Source: Candidatus Poribacteria bacterium (GTDB taxonomy: Bacteria > Poribacteria > WGA-4E > WGA-3G). Taken from it: 64,000 bases of DNA. Position numbers and translations under genes: made by a program. Below, piece by piece: positions 17,895 to 27,970 of this stretch (position 1 is its first letter; each line of letters opens with the position of its first letter). Under the pieces are notes generated by a model. That model worked only from the letters and a program-made list of their open reading frames with translations. It was not told where the DNA came from and did not search any database. The stretch spans positions 186,001 to 250,000 of the forward strand of contig JAPPFM010000041.1 in the NCBI GenBank assembly GCA_028821605.1. Direction: 5' to 3'.

Positions 17895-20567
17895 ATGCCC
17901 CATCCTGCCCATAATCTCTTTAATACACACCAATCCCTTGAAAGCGAAGGGGTTGCGTGCAACTATTATTCGCTTCCTGCCTTAACAGAAGCCGGTATCG
18001 GATCAATAGATAGTTTGCCCGTCAGCCTCCGCATTCTACTTGAATCTTTACTGCGAAATTACGACGGACACCAAATCACGGAAGACGATGTTGTGAATTT
18101 GGCAAATTGGAACGCACGTTCTCCAAAAGCCGCGGAGATTCCCTTCAAACCGGCGCGCGTCGTCGCACAAGATTTCACAGGGGTTCCGCTCGTTGTTGAT
18201 ATTGCTGCGATGCGTTCCGCTGTCGCAGAACTCGGTGGCGACGCTGGTATGATAGAACCGCTTGTCCCTGTCGATTTAGTCATTGATCACTCTATACAGG
18301 TCGATGCGTATGGCTCGGAGAACGCATTCCAGTACAATACACAACGGGAATTTGAACGCAACAAGGAGCGTTACGAGTTCCTCAAATGGGGACAGCAGGC
18401 GTTTGAAAAATTCAATATCATTCCGCCCTCTATCGGCATTGTGCATCAGGTGAATCTGGAATACCTCGCGAAAGTTGTTATGACGGAAGATTCTCTCGCC
18501 TATCCAGACACCGTTGTCGGCACCGACTCGCATACCACGATGATTAACGGCTTAGGTATCGTCGGGTGGGGTGTCGGTGGTATTGAAGCGGAAGCCGCGA
18601 TGTTAGGGCAACCTGTCTACATTCTGACACCAGAAGTTCTCGGCGTTCATCTGAAAGGCGAACTCCAAGAGGGTGTAACCGCAACAGATTTAGTGCTGAC
18701 TGTGACGCAACGCCTCAGAGCCGCCGCAGTCGTCGACAAGTTTGTTGAATTTTTCGGTGTGGGCGTAGAGGCTCTCTCCCTACCTGACAGAGCAACGCTC
18801 TCCAATATGTGCCCCGAATACGGCGCGACCATCGGATTCTTCCCTCCCGATGCAGAGACAATGCGATACCTTCGTCTTACCGGACGCGACGAGGCACATG
18901 TGGACATGGTAGAGGCTTATCTCAAAGCGCAAGGTATCTTCGGTATCCCACGCCTTGGAGAGGTTGAATACTCCGATGTCATCGAAATCGATCTCGCTGA
19001 TATTGAACCGAGTATTGCTGGACCGAAACGACCGCAAGATAGAATCGCCTTGTCCGATGTCAAAGAGACCTTCACCGAACTCCTCTCACGTCCTGTCGCG
19101 GAAGATGGATTTGGTGTCACAGCAAGCGATAGCGATGACAACAGTATAACGCACGGATCAGTTGTCATCTCTGCGATTACCAGCTGCACGAACACAAGTA
19201 ATCCATCTGTGATGATTGGTGCCGGACTGCTCGCTAAGAAAGCCGTTGAGAAAGGGCTGCGCGTCCCAGATTACGTTAAGACAAGTTTGGCACCCGGTTC
19301 GCGCGTCGTAACCGAGTATTTACAGAACACCGGTTTATTGCCTTACTTGGAAGAACTCGGCTACAACGTCGTAGGCTACGGCTGCACAACTTGTATCGGT
19401 AACAGCGGACCGCTGAATGATGTCGTCCAAAATGCAATTGATGAAGGAAACCTTGTTACTGCCAGTGTCTTGAGTGGCAACCGGAATTTTGAGGCACGTG
19501 TGCATCCAGAGATAAAAGCCAACTTCCTCATGTCGCCGCCACTTGTTGTCGCCTACGGAATCGCAGGACGCATCGACATAGACTTTACCACAGAACCGCT
19601 GAGCCATAACGACATTGGTGAAGCCGTTTTCCTAAAGGACATCTGGCCCACCCGCCAAGAGATTGCCGAAATGATTGGTGCAGCCGTTGACCGGCGTACG
19701 TTCCGAGAGATGTATGAGTCAATCGGTAACCAAGCACCGGAATGGGAAGACCTCGCTGGTGCAACTGGCGTCCTCTATCCGTGGAACGAAAGAAGCACCT
19801 ACGTCCAGCATCCGCCATTCTTTGGAGGCTTTTCGCGTGAACCTGCTTCTATTTCGGATGTGGTGGATGCGCGTATCCTTGGTATCTTCGGGGATTCTGT
19901 CACCACCGACCACATCTCCCCAGCAGGCGCAATTGCCGCAGCCAGTCCAGCGGGACACTATCTCCAAGAGCGCGGTGTGGAGACACAAGATTTCAATACC
20001 TACGGTTCCCGGCGCGGAAACGACCGTGTGATGAGTCGTGGCACCTTCGCTAATCGGCGTGTCCGCAACCTAATGACACCCGATGTAGAAGGCGGATTCA
20101 CTGTTCAATATCCAAAAGAGACACAGACGACCATCTATGAAGCAGCACTCCACTACAGTGAGAACAACATCCCGACTGTCATCTTCGCCGGGCAGGACTA
20201 CGGCATGGGTAGTTCCCGTGATTGGGCAGCAAAGGGACCCAAGCTTTTGGGAGTCAAGGCTGTCGTCGTAGAAAGCTTTGAACGTATCCACCGCAGTAAC
20301 CTCATCGGTATGGGTATCCTGCCGTTGCAATTCAAAGATGATGAGAACGTCCAGACGCTCAATCTTGATGGCAGCGAGATTATCAGCATCACTGGATTTG
20401 CTGATGACCTCCAGCCGGGACAAATGGCGACAATGAGCATCGTCCGGTCAAACGGTGAGACGCAGACAACGGAGTTGTTAATCAGAATTGACTCACCCGT
20501 GGAGGTAGAATACTACAAACACGGTGGGATCCTGGATTACGTGATTCGGAATTTCTTATCTGCCTAA
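17895..20567 (+). CDS. acnA: Aconitate hydratase A
   Basis: An 890-residue aconitase of the AcnA/IRP1 type (family length about 890-900). It interconverts citrate and isocitrate in the TCA cycle using a [4Fe-4S] cluster. The three cluster cysteines are visible: Cys431 in SCTNTSNP, and Cys497 and Cys500 in [13 protein letters not shown]. The swivel domain motif [13 protein letters not shown] is near residue 775. A strong AAAGGAG site lies upstream of the ATG. The gene stands alone with its own promoter and no other TCA genes adjoin it. The sequence is intact throughout. Confidence 0.97.
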   Translation: MPHPAHNLFNTHQSLESEGVACNYYSLPALTEAGIGSIDSLPVSLRILLESLLRNYDGHQITEDDVVNLANWNARSPKAAEIPFKPARVVAQDFTGVPLVVDIAAMRSAVAELGGDAGMIEPLVPVDLVIDHSIQVDAYGSENAFQYNTQREFERNKERYEFLKWGQQAFEKFNIIPPSIGIVHQVNLEYLAKVVMTEDSLAYPDTVVGTDSHTTMINGLGIVGWGVGGIEAEAAMLGQPVYILTPEVLGVHLKGELQEGVTATDLVLTVTQRLRAAAVVDKFVEFFGVGVEALSLPDRATLSNMCPEYGATIGFFPPDAETMRYLRLTGRDEAHVDMVEAYLKAQGIFGIPRLGEVEYSDVIEIDLADIEPSIAGPKRPQDRIALSDVKETFTELLSRPVAEDGFGVTASDSDDNSITHGSVVISAITSCTNTSNPSVMIGAGLLAKKAVEKGLRVPDYVKTSLAPGSRVVTEYLQNTGLLPYLEELGYNVVGYGCTTCIGNSGPLNDVVQNAIDEGNLVTASVLSGNRNFEARVHPEIKANFLMSPPLVVAYGIAGRIDIDFTTEPLSHNDIGEAVFLKDIWPTRQEIAEMIGAAVDRRTFREMYESIGNQAPEWEDLAGATGVLYPWNERSTYVQHPPFFGGFSREPASISDVVDARILGIFGDSVTTDHISPAGAIAAASPAGHYLQERGVETQDFNTYGSRRGNDRVMSRGTFANRRVRNLMTPDVEGGFTVQYPKETQTTIYEAALHYSENNIPTVIFAGQDYGMGSSRDWAAKGPKLLGVKAVVVESFERIHRSNLIGMGILPLQFKDDENVQTLNLDGSEIISITGFADDLQPGQMATMSIVRSNGETQTTELLIRIDSPVEVEYYKHGGILDYVIRNFLSA

Positions 20568-20615
20568 TCGGCTCCCTCAATTCTGACAAAAATGGAAATA
20601 AAAAGGAGAATTACA

Positions 20616-20873
20616 ATGCCTTATTCCGATTATCCCCACGGGACTATCGCCGCCCGCGGCGAAGAGATCTATCATCATCAACTCCGTGAAAAAATCGAAC
20701 CAAAACACAGAGGCAAGTTTTTGACTATTGATATCGAAACAGGTGATTATGAGATTGACACTGACGAGGTAGTATCCTCAACGCACCTCCTTGAAAAGCA
20801 CCCCGAGGCTGTCATCTACTGTTTGCGAATTGGGTTTCCAGCTGCCCATCGCATACGAAATATATGGTTCTAA
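20616..20873 (+). CDS. Small conserved hypothetical protein
   Basis: An 85-residue acidic protein beginning MPYSDYPHGTIAARGEEIYH. ATG 20616 is chosen because AAAAGGAG lies just upstream; an in-frame ATG at 20592 is less likely. It resembles a family of small uncharacterised proteins, common in cyanobacteria and other bacteria, with a central GKFLTIDIETGDYEID segment and a C-terminal LRIGFPAAHRI. These are often seen next to small toxin-like or protease-like genes, but no such partner is intact here. The C-terminus after RIGFPAA is short for the family as I recall it, so a recent frameshift or truncation at the 3' end is possible. Function unknown. Confidence 0.6.
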   Translation: MPYSDYPHGTIAARGEEIYHHQLREKIEPKHRGKFLTIDIETGDYEIDTDEVVSSTHLLEKHPEAVIYCLRIGFPAAHRIRNIWF

Positions 20874-20890
20874 GCATTTATGGAATATAA

Positions 20891-20920
20891 TTGACATCTG
20901 CTTATAGAATATGTTATCAT
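20891..20920 (+). promoter_or_regulatory. Promoter for the small basic protein/FRG region
   Basis: TTGACA at 20891-20896 and TATCAT at 20915-20920 are 18 bases apart in AT-rich DNA. The predicted transcript starts near 20927 and leads to the small ORF at 21015. Confidence 0.55.
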
Positions 20921-21014
20921 TTGTTTATGTAAATATTTGATTCTCCACAATTTATTCCATAATTCGCTCATGACAATAGAGTGATGTTTCTGAGGAAAAA
21001 GGAGATGAATTTAA

Positions 21015-21152
21015 ATGGCACGTAAAAGAGCTACAACCACCAAGGTCGGCCGCGATGCTAAAACAGGGAGATTTATACCTGTCAAGGAGGCTAAGCGGCG
21101 CAAAAGCACCACAATAGTTGAAACTATCAAGCGGAAAGGAACAGCTAAATAA
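21015..21152 (+). CDS. Small basic protein (45 aa)
   Basis: The frame starts MARKRATTTKVGRDAKTGRF and ends with KRKGTAK. It is strongly basic (many Lys/Arg) and preceded by an AAAAAGGAG ribosome-binding site seven bases from the ATG. Short proteins of this type, with the phrase RDAKTGRF(I/V)P and a C-terminal TT-(I/V)-x-ET, occur beside toxin-antitoxin or mobile genes in many bacteria. It lies directly upstream of a broken FRG-domain gene. An antitoxin or DNA-binding role is only a guess. Confidence 0.55.
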   Translation: MARKRATTTKVGRDAKTGRFIPVKEAKRRKSTTIVETIKRKGTAK

Positions 21153-21203
21153 GCAAGTGGTTGCTGCAGCTGTTCATGTTAACGGATATAGCTTCAATGT
21201 TGT

Positions 21204-21244
21204 AGTAGACTCGCGGGTTTTGATGGAACGCGCGCGAGTCTACT
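21204..21244. repeat. Perfect 12-bp inverted repeat, 17-base spacer
   Basis: AGTAGACTCGCG at 21204-21215 is matched by its exact complement CGCGAGTCTACT at 21233-21244. It lies between the small basic gene and the likely start of the FRG-domain frame. It could be an operator or an RNA hairpin. There is no T-run after it, so a simple terminator is unlikely. Confidence 0.6.
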
Positions 21245-21288
21245 TAAATGAGACATTTAATAGTTTTTACCTCAAAAAAACAAGGTAT

Positions 21289-21763
21289 ATGTCTGACCAA
21301 TTTAACATCCCAGACGACATCTTATCTAACGTCAGAGACATTATTCGCGAGATAGAGGAGAAATCAGCTCTCGGAGACTACATTTACCGTGGTGAACCTG
21401 AACATCATGAAGAGCCTCCATACTATGGGAAAATTTGTTCAAGCCTTTATCGCCAATATGCTCGGATTGAAGCAGATGAGTTTGACATAGAATCTATCCA
21501 AGGAGAAATTCTGGAGGAGGCTAAAGCATATAGCAACGAAACGGACGATCCTCTTGAAATCTTAACGCTGCTTCAGCATTACGGTGGAAAAACTAACCTT
21601 ATAGATTTTACAACTGATCACCAAATTAAATCTGACCGTTGCCAAAATCCTTGAAGCGGATATTGTTTCTAAGTTCCATGATACCTACGAAAGCATAGCA
21701 GACTTTGAACAGAAAAACGATATTGACTTGCCCGAAGACATTGCAGCAATGTTAACCGCGTAA
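21289..21763 (+). pseudogene. FRG-domain protein, truncated and frameshifted
   Basis: The frame starting MSDQFNIPDDILSNVRDII contains the core of an FRG domain: YIYRGEPEHH, SSLYRQYAR and LQHYGGKTNLIDFT, the last matching the conserved LQHYG-x-x-T-x-L-(L/I)-D motif. It then goes off family and stops at 21654. Another frame from about 21626 runs to TAA 21761-21763 and reads LNLTVAKILEADIVSKFHD and then DLPEDIAAMLTA, which looks like the displaced C-terminus. Normal FRG proteins continue well past the LDFT motif, so sequence appears to have been deleted with a frame change. FRG proteins are often found in defence or toxin contexts; their biochemical role is unclear. An upstream in-frame start at 21118 is possible but overlaps the previous gene. 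Confidence 0.6.
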
Positions 21764-21774
21764 GGAATTTTCCA

Positions 21775-23250
21775 ATGAAAGATCAGAACAGACCATTATG
21801 GCAGCTCTTTATAGTAACATTTACAGTGCTCTTGTTCTGCTTAACAAATAGCACTCCCGCTCAAACCGTTCCAGAAATCGCTGAAAAAGCGTTAGCTGCC
21901 ACCGTCTATTTAGAGATGCAGGATAGTAACGGCAAAATCCTTGGTTTTGGCAGCGGCTTTTTTGTCCGCGAAAACCTGATTGCTACTAACTACCATGTTA
22001 TCAACAGGGCGATGAGTGGAACAGCAAAATTAGTTGATAAGTCTATAACGTACACCATTGAAGGTGTTGCAGCGATTGACAAAACAAACGACCTCGCTGT
22101 CCTAAAAGCCACGGCCTCTGCAATTAAACCTCTTCCGCTTGGTGATAGTGATACCGTTCGTATTGGTGAGGCCGTGTATGTCGCAGGTAATCCTAAAGGA
22201 CTAGAAGGAACGTTCTCAAACGGTATTATCAGCGGTCTTCGCGGTAATTCTACAAAAGAACGGCTTCAAATGACAGCCCCGATTTCTCCGGGGAGTAGTG
22301 GAGGTCCCGTACTAAATAGTAAGGGTGAGGTTATTGGAGTTTCTTTTTTAACACTGGTAGGTGGGCAGAATCTCAATTTCGCTATCTCTATAAATCTCCT
22401 CAAGAAATTACTTAATCGATCAGGGGCAGTGATACCTTTCACACATGTAGACCCTGTCTGGTTTGCTGATGTCTACTTTAAATGGGGAGAAGAGAAATAC
22501 AAATTAGGTGATTATGAAAATGCTATTGCCGATTATGACATGGCCGTACAGTTAAATCCTGATCATGCTGACGCATACAACAACCGCGGGAACGTGAAGT
22601 ACAAACTTAAACAGTGTAATGCCGCTATTGCTGATTACGACCTGGCTATACGACTAAACCCTAATCATGCTGACGCATACAACAATCGTGGAAAGGCGAA
22701 GCACAAACTCGGACAATACCGCGCCGCTATAACTGATTATAATGCTGCCATCCAATTAAAACCTGATCACGCTGAGGTGTACAATAATCGTGGAAAAGCA
22801 GAGCATAATCTTGGACAATATGTTATTGCTATTACCGACTATGACATGGCTATTCATCTAAACCGTGATAATGCTGACGCGTATAACAATCGCGGAAGAG
22901 CGAAGCACAAACTTAAACAATATGCTGCCGCTATCGCCGATTATGATACCGCTATCCGATTAAAACCTGATTATGCTTACACCTATATCAGGCGCGGATT
23001 TGTGAAAGAAAAACTTGGACAACCCAGTGCCGCTATCGCTGACTATGATACCGCTATCCGATTAAAACCTGATTATGCCTTTACATACTACAATCGTGGA
23101 AGTGTGAAACTTTTATTGGGGCACACGTATGAGGCAAAACAGGATTTCCAAACTGCCTTGAGACTCGCGGAACATGCTTCTGATGACCAAGTTAAAGTAC
23201 TAACAAAAAAAGCCCTTGAACTAATTGAGCAACAAGATCTGAAACAGTAG
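21775..23250 (+). CDS. Secreted trypsin/HtrA-like serine protease with TPR repeats
   Basis: A 491-residue protein. A signal peptide (LFIVTFTVLLFCLTNSTPAQ) is followed by a trypsin-like domain with His74 (ATNYHVI), Asp106 (TNDLAVLK) and Ser175 (PGSSGGP). From about residue 235 there are about seven TPR units of the form A-I-A-D-Y-D-x-A-I-x-L-x-P-D, nearly identical to one another, which suggests recent expansion. It lacks the PDZ domain of HtrA/DegP; the TPR array takes that position and probably selects substrate. It has the same layout as the second half of the interrupted gene at 2590, and the two share the EKALAATVYLE-like start and a Y-x-IEGV-x-(A/T) segment. Intact and likely active. Confidence 0.88.
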   Translation: MKDQNRPLWQLFIVTFTVLLFCLTNSTPAQTVPEIAEKALAATVYLEMQDSNGKILGFGSGFFVRENLIATNYHVINRAMSGTAKLVDKSITYTIEGVAAIDKTNDLAVLKATASAIKPLPLGDSDTVRIGEAVYVAGNPKGLEGTFSNGIISGLRGNSTKERLQMTAPISPGSSGGPVLNSKGEVIGVSFLTLVGGQNLNFAISINLLKKLLNRSGAVIPFTHVDPVWFADVYFKWGEEKYKLGDYENAIADYDMAVQLNPDHADAYNNRGNVKYKLKQCNAAIADYDLAIRLNPNHADAYNNRGKAKHKLGQYRAAITDYNAAIQLKPDHAEVYNNRGKAEHNLGQYVIAITDYDMAIHLNRDNADAYNNRGRAKHKLKQYAAAIADYDTAIRLKPDYAYTYIRRGFVKEKLGQPSAAIADYDTAIRLKPDYAFTYYNRGSVKLLLGHTYEAKQDFQTALRLAEHASDDQVKVLTKKALELIEQQDLKQ

Positions 23251-23263
23251 AAAAATGTGTCTG

Positions 23264-24085
23264 CTACCTTCCATGAACTGCGCGCAAATCTAACCGTCCG
23301 TCCACATTGTCCGACACAGCGTTTGTCCAATCTACATCGTCAATGCTTTGTAGACTCATCAGTGCAACGTTCACCATTGGGTTCGAGAGCGAATAGTTGA
23401 GCAGGAAACTGTCCACATCAACATCCGCCATTTCGTTGGGGAAGCAGTTCTTCATGAGGTTCTGGAAGGCATTGCTGGTGGTAGATCGCATCAACACAAT
23501 CCCCATCTCCTGTGCGACAGCATCTGGGATAACACCGCGTCTGCCGAACGCATCGCAGGTGCTCTGATACATCAGATTGTAGTGGATCTGCATCATATCA
23601 AACTCACCGGTGGCAATAAATTGCTCCGTACCACCTGAGGGACCGTCCGCAGAGAAACCGATAAAACGAACTTTCCCGTCCGCTTTCAGTTTTTGATACG
23701 TCTCCAATCCGCCTTGATTGAGAATCGTGTCAACATCGTCAGCATAAAACCAACCGCCGTGGAACTGCAGGACATCAATGTAGTCAGTGCCGAGGCGTTG
23801 GAGGCTACCCTCCACATCGGTGGCGATACCATCTGGGTCGTAGGCTTCCGTCTTCGTGGCAATGATGCACGATTCTCGCCGTCCCGCAATTGCTTTGCCG
23901 ATAATCGTTTCACTGTAACCCCCACCATAATCAGGTGCGGTATCGAGATAGTTAAGCCCACAATCCATAGCGTAATGGAGCATTTTAACGAGCGATGTCT
24001 CATCGTGCTCTGGACGAACCCTGCCACCACCGTATCCAATTTCTGAGGCGCTAAGTCCTGTTTTACCGAGTGTGCGGTACTGCAT
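23264..24085 (-). CDS. Aldo/keto reductase family protein
   Basis: A 273-residue protein from ATG 24085 (MQYRTLGKTGLSASEIGYGG). An upstream in-frame start at 24127 is unlikely. Family motifs are LDTAPDYGGGYSE (catalytic Asp and Tyr), IATKTEAYD (Lys), LGTDYIDVLQFHG (His) and a C-terminal region typical of AKRs. It probably reduces an aldehyde or ketone with NADPH; the substrate is unknown. The C-terminus is about 40 residues shorter than many AKRs. It follows dnaE by about 50 bases on the same strand, so co-transcription is possible, and converges on the protease gene with only 13 bases between them. Confidence 0.85.
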   Translation of the reverse strand: MQYRTLGKTGLSASEIGYGGGRVRPEHDETSLVKMLHYAMDCGLNYLDTAPDYGGGYSETIIGKAIAGRRESCIIATKTEAYDPDGIATDVEGSLQRLGTDYIDVLQFHGGWFYADDVDTILNQGGLETYQKLKADGKVRFIGFSADGPSGGTEQFIATGEFDMMQIHYNLMYQSTCDAFGRRGVIPDAVAQEMGIVLMRSTTSNAFQNLMKNCFPNEMADVDVDSFLLNYSLSNPMVNVALMSLQSIDDVDWTNAVSDNVDGRLDLRAVHGR

Positions 24086-24137
24086 AATAAGCGAATCTTC
24101 TCCTATGCAATTTGATGCAAAGCGCATCTACTGGAAA

Positions 24138-27100
24138 TTACACATAATCCATCTGCGAAATACGGCTCTTATTCCCGCGTATTGTGCGATTGCTCGGCTT
24201 GATGCAATCCGCACCAAATAACCCTTCAACCTGTTCAATAATTTGCGGTTTATATGCCATATTGTATTTCTGAGCACACCGCGCGATAACTTCACCGTAA
24301 CGGGAACTCATGAGGCGCAAAATTAGATCGTGGTCGCCTTGGTTGGCACGCGCAATTTCCTGAAGAGCTTCCAATTTCTTAGTGTTTTCGATGTCAGATT
24401 CTGGAATCGTTACCTCAAGCGCAGAAGTCTGCTGCTCACTGACAGACTCAATATCCAATATTTTGTCCGCTTGGAGCTGCCGTGCCTCATTTTGCGTATC
24501 TTCATCAGAATTGTTGCGGCTTCTGTTATCAAGTTTGATGGTTCCGCGAATCCAAACCACTTTTCCTTCTACGAGTTCAACAGCGTTTTTGTATGCCTCT
24601 GGGAAAACGACGACTTTTACGGCACCTTCTAAATCCTCCAATTCAATGACCGCCATGGACGCTCCTTTTTTTGTCGTGTGATTATTCACTTCCGTGATCA
24701 TACCGGCCACATCAACCTCAGAGTCAATACGGTGTCCATTAAGGGTTTGGGTGCTTACACTCGTATAGTTTTCAATGATGTCGCTATATTCTTCGAGCGG
24801 ATGCCCGGAAACGTAGAAACCGAGCTGCTCCTTTTCTCGCATAAGCCGTTCCAACGGGTCCAATTCAGGTGCTGCTACGAGTGCTACGGTTGCCTTCGGT
24901 GCTTCCTCTCCGTCTCCAAAGAGACTCATCTGTCCACGATCGCGTTCCGCTTGTGCGTTCTGTGCTGCTTTCATGATATTCTCTAAACTCGCGAGGTATT
25001 GCGCACGATGACCTTCAAGTGAATCAAATGCGCCGCTCAGAATCAGGCTTTCAACAGCACGTTTATTGACCTGTTTTGTATCTACGCGTTCGCAGAAATC
25101 CTGTAGCGATGTAAACGAACCGCCTTGTTCCCGTGCTTCCACAATTGAATCTATCGCGCCATCACCGACACCTTTTACAGCAACAAGTCCGAAACAGATA
25201 TCGCTACCATCCACCGTGAATTCTCTCTTACTGGTATTGACATCTGGTGGGAGCAGGTTGATTTCCACATCCAAAAAGTCAGCAAGTTTCTTACATTCGG
25301 ATCGGTAACGGGTAATTTTCGCTGAATCACCTGCTTCTCCGGTCATCATTGCTGCCATAAATTCGTGCGGATAATAGGTTTTCAGATACGCCATGTGGTA
25401 TGCTAACATAGAGTAAGCGACGGTGTGTGACTTGTTGAAAGCGTAGCCTCCGAAGGGTTCAAGTAGATCATATATCTCCGCTGCCTCCTCGGCGTGGACT
25501 CCCTTTTCAGTCGCGCCTTTGATGAATTTTGGACGCTGTTCTTTGAGCAAGTCCACTTTCTTTTTCCCCATCGCATCGCGGAGGATATCTGCCTCGCCCA
25601 GCGTAAAACCTGCCATATCGCGTGCGATTTGCATGACCTGTTCCTGATAGATACAGACACCGTAGGTGTTTTTGAGCGCGCCTTCAAGCAACTCATGCAG
25701 ATATTCCACCTTTTGCAACCCGTTTTTTCTGTCTATAAACTGTTGCATCATGCCGCTTGCTATCGGGCCCGGACGATAGAGCGCAGGAATTGCAGAGAAT
25801 TCCTCAAAGTTATCCGGTTTGAGTTGGGTAACAACCCGATACATACCACCAGATTTTTCCAACTGGAACAAGCCCGGAATGAGCCCTTTGCTGATGAGCG
25901 AGTAGGTCTTCTTGTCATCAAGCGGAATCTCTTCTAACTTGATATCCTTACCGTGATTTCTCTTAATCATTTGTAGGCAGTCGTAGGTCTCAGTGAGGCT
26001 TCGTAGACCGAGGGAATCGAACTTGACAATACCGACCCCTTCAACAGTTTTTCCTTCAAACTGCGATGCAACTTGGTCGTGTTTATCTTTGAATAACGGG
26101 ACGTAATTTGCCAACGGACCGTTTGAGACAACAATCGCAGAGGCATGACAGGAGACGTGCCGTTTTGTCCCTTCAACTGCTTTGCTGAGATCCATCAACT
26201 CTCTATTTTCAGGACGTTCAGCGAGTGCCTGAAATTCTGGTACATCTTTCAAAACTTCATCAAGCGTTATGCCCGGGATGGACGGAATAAGTTCTGTCAG
26301 CTTTGCCACATCCTCAAGAGGCACCTCAAGTGCGCGTCCGACATCCTTGATTGCAGCTTTGGCACCCAGTGTGGCAAAGGTCGCGACTTTACCGACAGAA
26401 TCCTCACCGTATTTTTTAACGAGATAATCGATAACATGTTCTCGCGCCCGGTCGGAGAAATCAATGTCGATATCAGGAGGACTGATACGCTCAAGGTTCA
26501 GAAACCTTTCAAAGAGACAATCATAGTCCATCGGGTTGAAGGTAATCACATCAAGCGCATACAACACAAGACTGCTGGCGGCAGAGCCGCGTGCAGAGAG
26601 CGGATACCCCTGTTTATGTGCGTATTTAACGTAATCCCACACAATGAGGAAGTAGCCGGGGTAACCTGTTTTGTTAATAATATCTAGTTCGTAATCAAGT
26701 CGCTGCTGAATTTCTTCAGAAAGTTCCCCACACTTTTCGCGTAAGCCTTGGTAACACAATTCCCTGAGATAACTGTCATTTGTATGTCCTTCAGGCACCT
26801 CATATTTCGGCATCACACTCTCGCCGTAATCAAGTTCAAGGTTACACCGATTGGCTATTTCAAGTGTATTCGCGATGGCTTCCGGTGGATAAGCCTTAAG
26901 TGCTTCCCGCATTTCGTCAACGTTTTTAAAGTAGAAATGGTTGTCGAACCGCAGCCGTTGCTGATCGTTGACGGTTTTCTTTGTCTGGATACAAAGGAGG
27001 ACATCGTGCATTCCATGGTCGGATTTGCGGAGGTAGTGGCAATCGTTTGTGCCGACGAGCGGAAGATTGAACTCTTTCGCCAACTGCACCATTATGGGAT

Positions 27101-27659
27101 ACGCCTCCTGTTCCTTGTCAATATAATGGTTCTGAACCTCAACGTATAAATTTCGTTCTCCCATTATCTCCATCAGCGTCTTGAAGTGTTGGCGGCCTTC
27201 TTCTTGGCGACTTGAGCAGAGGAGTTGCGGCACTTGTCCTTGGATACACCCCGTCAGTGCGATAATTCCATCACGGTATTCGCGCAGGATTTCCATATCA
27301 ATACGAGGTCTGCTGTAGAATCCCTCTGTATACCCAAGCGATATCAATTTCAGGAGATTATGGTAACCGGTTGCATCCTCTGCGAGCAGTGTAAGGTGAT
27401 AGGGACCTCCCTGTTCCTTCCCGCGCGTTTTCCGGTCGCCGGGTGCGACGTATGCCTCGCAACCAACAATTGGGTTGACACCCGCCTCTTTCGCTTTACT
27501 GTATAACTCCCATGCGCCGAACATGTTGCCGTGGTCAGTGAGTGCGACAGCGGGGGCACTGTTTTCGACTGCCCAATCGACCATGTCCTCAATACGGCAC
27601 GCGCCGTCAAGCATGCTGTACTCGCTGTGATTGTGTAGATGAACAAATTCGGATGCCAT
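24138..27659 (-). CDS. dnaE: DNA polymerase III subunit alpha
   Basis: A 1173-residue replicative polymerase (E. coli DnaE is 1160). The N-terminal PHP domain begins VHLHNHSEYSMLDGACRI. The polymerase catalytic aspartates lie in PPDIDIDFSDRAREHVIDY near residue 395. A later AFNKSHTVAYSMLAYHMAYLK segment marks the fingers, and the helix-hairpin-helix and OB-fold (VAGMITEVNNHTTKKG) follow. The C-terminal tail is shorter than in E. coli. Start choice: ATG 27659 with a GGAGGA site. It is the first gene of a minus-strand pair with the aldo/keto reductase. Intact. Confidence 0.97.
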   Translation of the reverse strand: MASEFVHLHNHSEYSMLDGACRIEDMVDWAVENSAPAVALTDHGNMFGAWELYSKAKEAGVNPIVGCEAYVAPGDRKTRGKEQGGPYHLTLLAEDATGYHNLLKLISLGYTEGFYSRPRIDMEILREYRDGIIALTGCIQGQVPQLLCSSRQEEGRQHFKTLMEIMGERNLYVEVQNHYIDKEQEAYPIMVQLAKEFNLPLVGTNDCHYLRKSDHGMHDVLLCIQTKKTVNDQQRLRFDNHFYFKNVDEMREALKAYPPEAIANTLEIANRCNLELDYGESVMPKYEVPEGHTNDSYLRELCYQGLREKCGELSEEIQQRLDYELDIINKTGYPGYFLIVWDYVKYAHKQGYPLSARGSAASSLVLYALDVITFNPMDYDCLFERFLNLERISPPDIDIDFSDRAREHVIDYLVKKYGEDSVGKVATFATLGAKAAIKDVGRALEVPLEDVAKLTELIPSIPGITLDEVLKDVPEFQALAERPENRELMDLSKAVEGTKRHVSCHASAIVVSNGPLANYVPLFKDKHDQVASQFEGKTVEGVGIVKFDSLGLRSLTETYDCLQMIKRNHGKDIKLEEIPLDDKKTYSLISKGLIPGLFQLEKSGGMYRVVTQLKPDNFEEFSAIPALYRPGPIASGMMQQFIDRKNGLQKVEYLHELLEGALKNTYGVCIYQEQVMQIARDMAGFTLGEADILRDAMGKKKVDLLKEQRPKFIKGATEKGVHAEEAAEIYDLLEPFGGYAFNKSHTVAYSMLAYHMAYLKTYYPHEFMAAMMTGEAGDSAKITRYRSECKKLADFLDVEINLLPPDVNTSKREFTVDGSDICFGLVAVKGVGDGAIDSIVEAREQGGSFTSLQDFCERVDTKQVNKRAVESLILSGAFDSLEGHRAQYLASLENIMKAAQNAQAERDRGQMSLFGDGEEAPKATVALVAAPELDPLERLMREKEQLGFYVSGHPLEEYSDIIENYTSVSTQTLNGHRIDSEVDVAGMITEVNNHTTKKGASMAVIELEDLEGAVKVVVFPEAYKNAVELVEGKVVWIRGTIKLDNRSRNNSDEDTQNEARQLQADKILDIESVSEQQTSALEVTIPESDIENTKKLEALQEIARANQGDHDLILRLMSSRYGEVIARCAQKYNMAYKPQIIEQVEGLFGADCIKPSNRTIRGNKSRISQMDYV

Positions 27660-27970
27660 CCGTCCTCCAATTTTTAGGTGCGATCATTGAATATATTAAG
27701 AACTATGAAATCTTCTTTAATAATATCAAAAATATTGTAAAATTACCATAATAAATTTTCCAGTGAACACATTTCCAATTGTCCTTTTTCGCGGAAAAAT
27801 TCTACCATTTAACGCGGCGAAATTATATGTAAATCAGGTTTTTAGATTGACATACCCGTCTCAAACTTGCTATAATAAACGATATTATTTTTTTATAAAT
27901 TGCTCCCCAATCACACCTATTAATTGGAAAGGATACGTATTCTTCATCGCGGATTTTCGCGTTCAATTAG
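27660..27970. other. Divergent intergenic region between dnaE and the MFS gene
   Basis: This 311-base AT-rich region separates two divergent genes. The left part holds the dnaE ribosome-binding site and an A/T-rich stretch. The right part holds the promoter at 27847-27876 and a leader of about 90 bases for the MFS gene. No small gene or stable hairpin was recognised. Confidence 0.6.
27847..27876 (+). promoter_or_regulatory. Promoter for the MFS transporter
   Basis: TTGACA at 27847-27852 and TATAAT at 27871-27876 are both perfect sigma-70 hexamers, with an 18-base spacer. The predicted start is near 27883, giving a leader of about 88 bases before ATG 27971. Confidence 0.75.

Noticed and set aside
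20592-20615. Longer start for the small hypothetical protein
   Set aside because: ATG 20592 has no ribosome-binding site, while ATG 20616 is preceded by AAAAGGAG and gives the family-like N-terminus.
20823-20905. Alternative reading of the 3' end of the small hypothetical gene as a LysM-like fragment
   Set aside because: The apparent motif in the other frame is short and may be chance; no start or further similarity was found.
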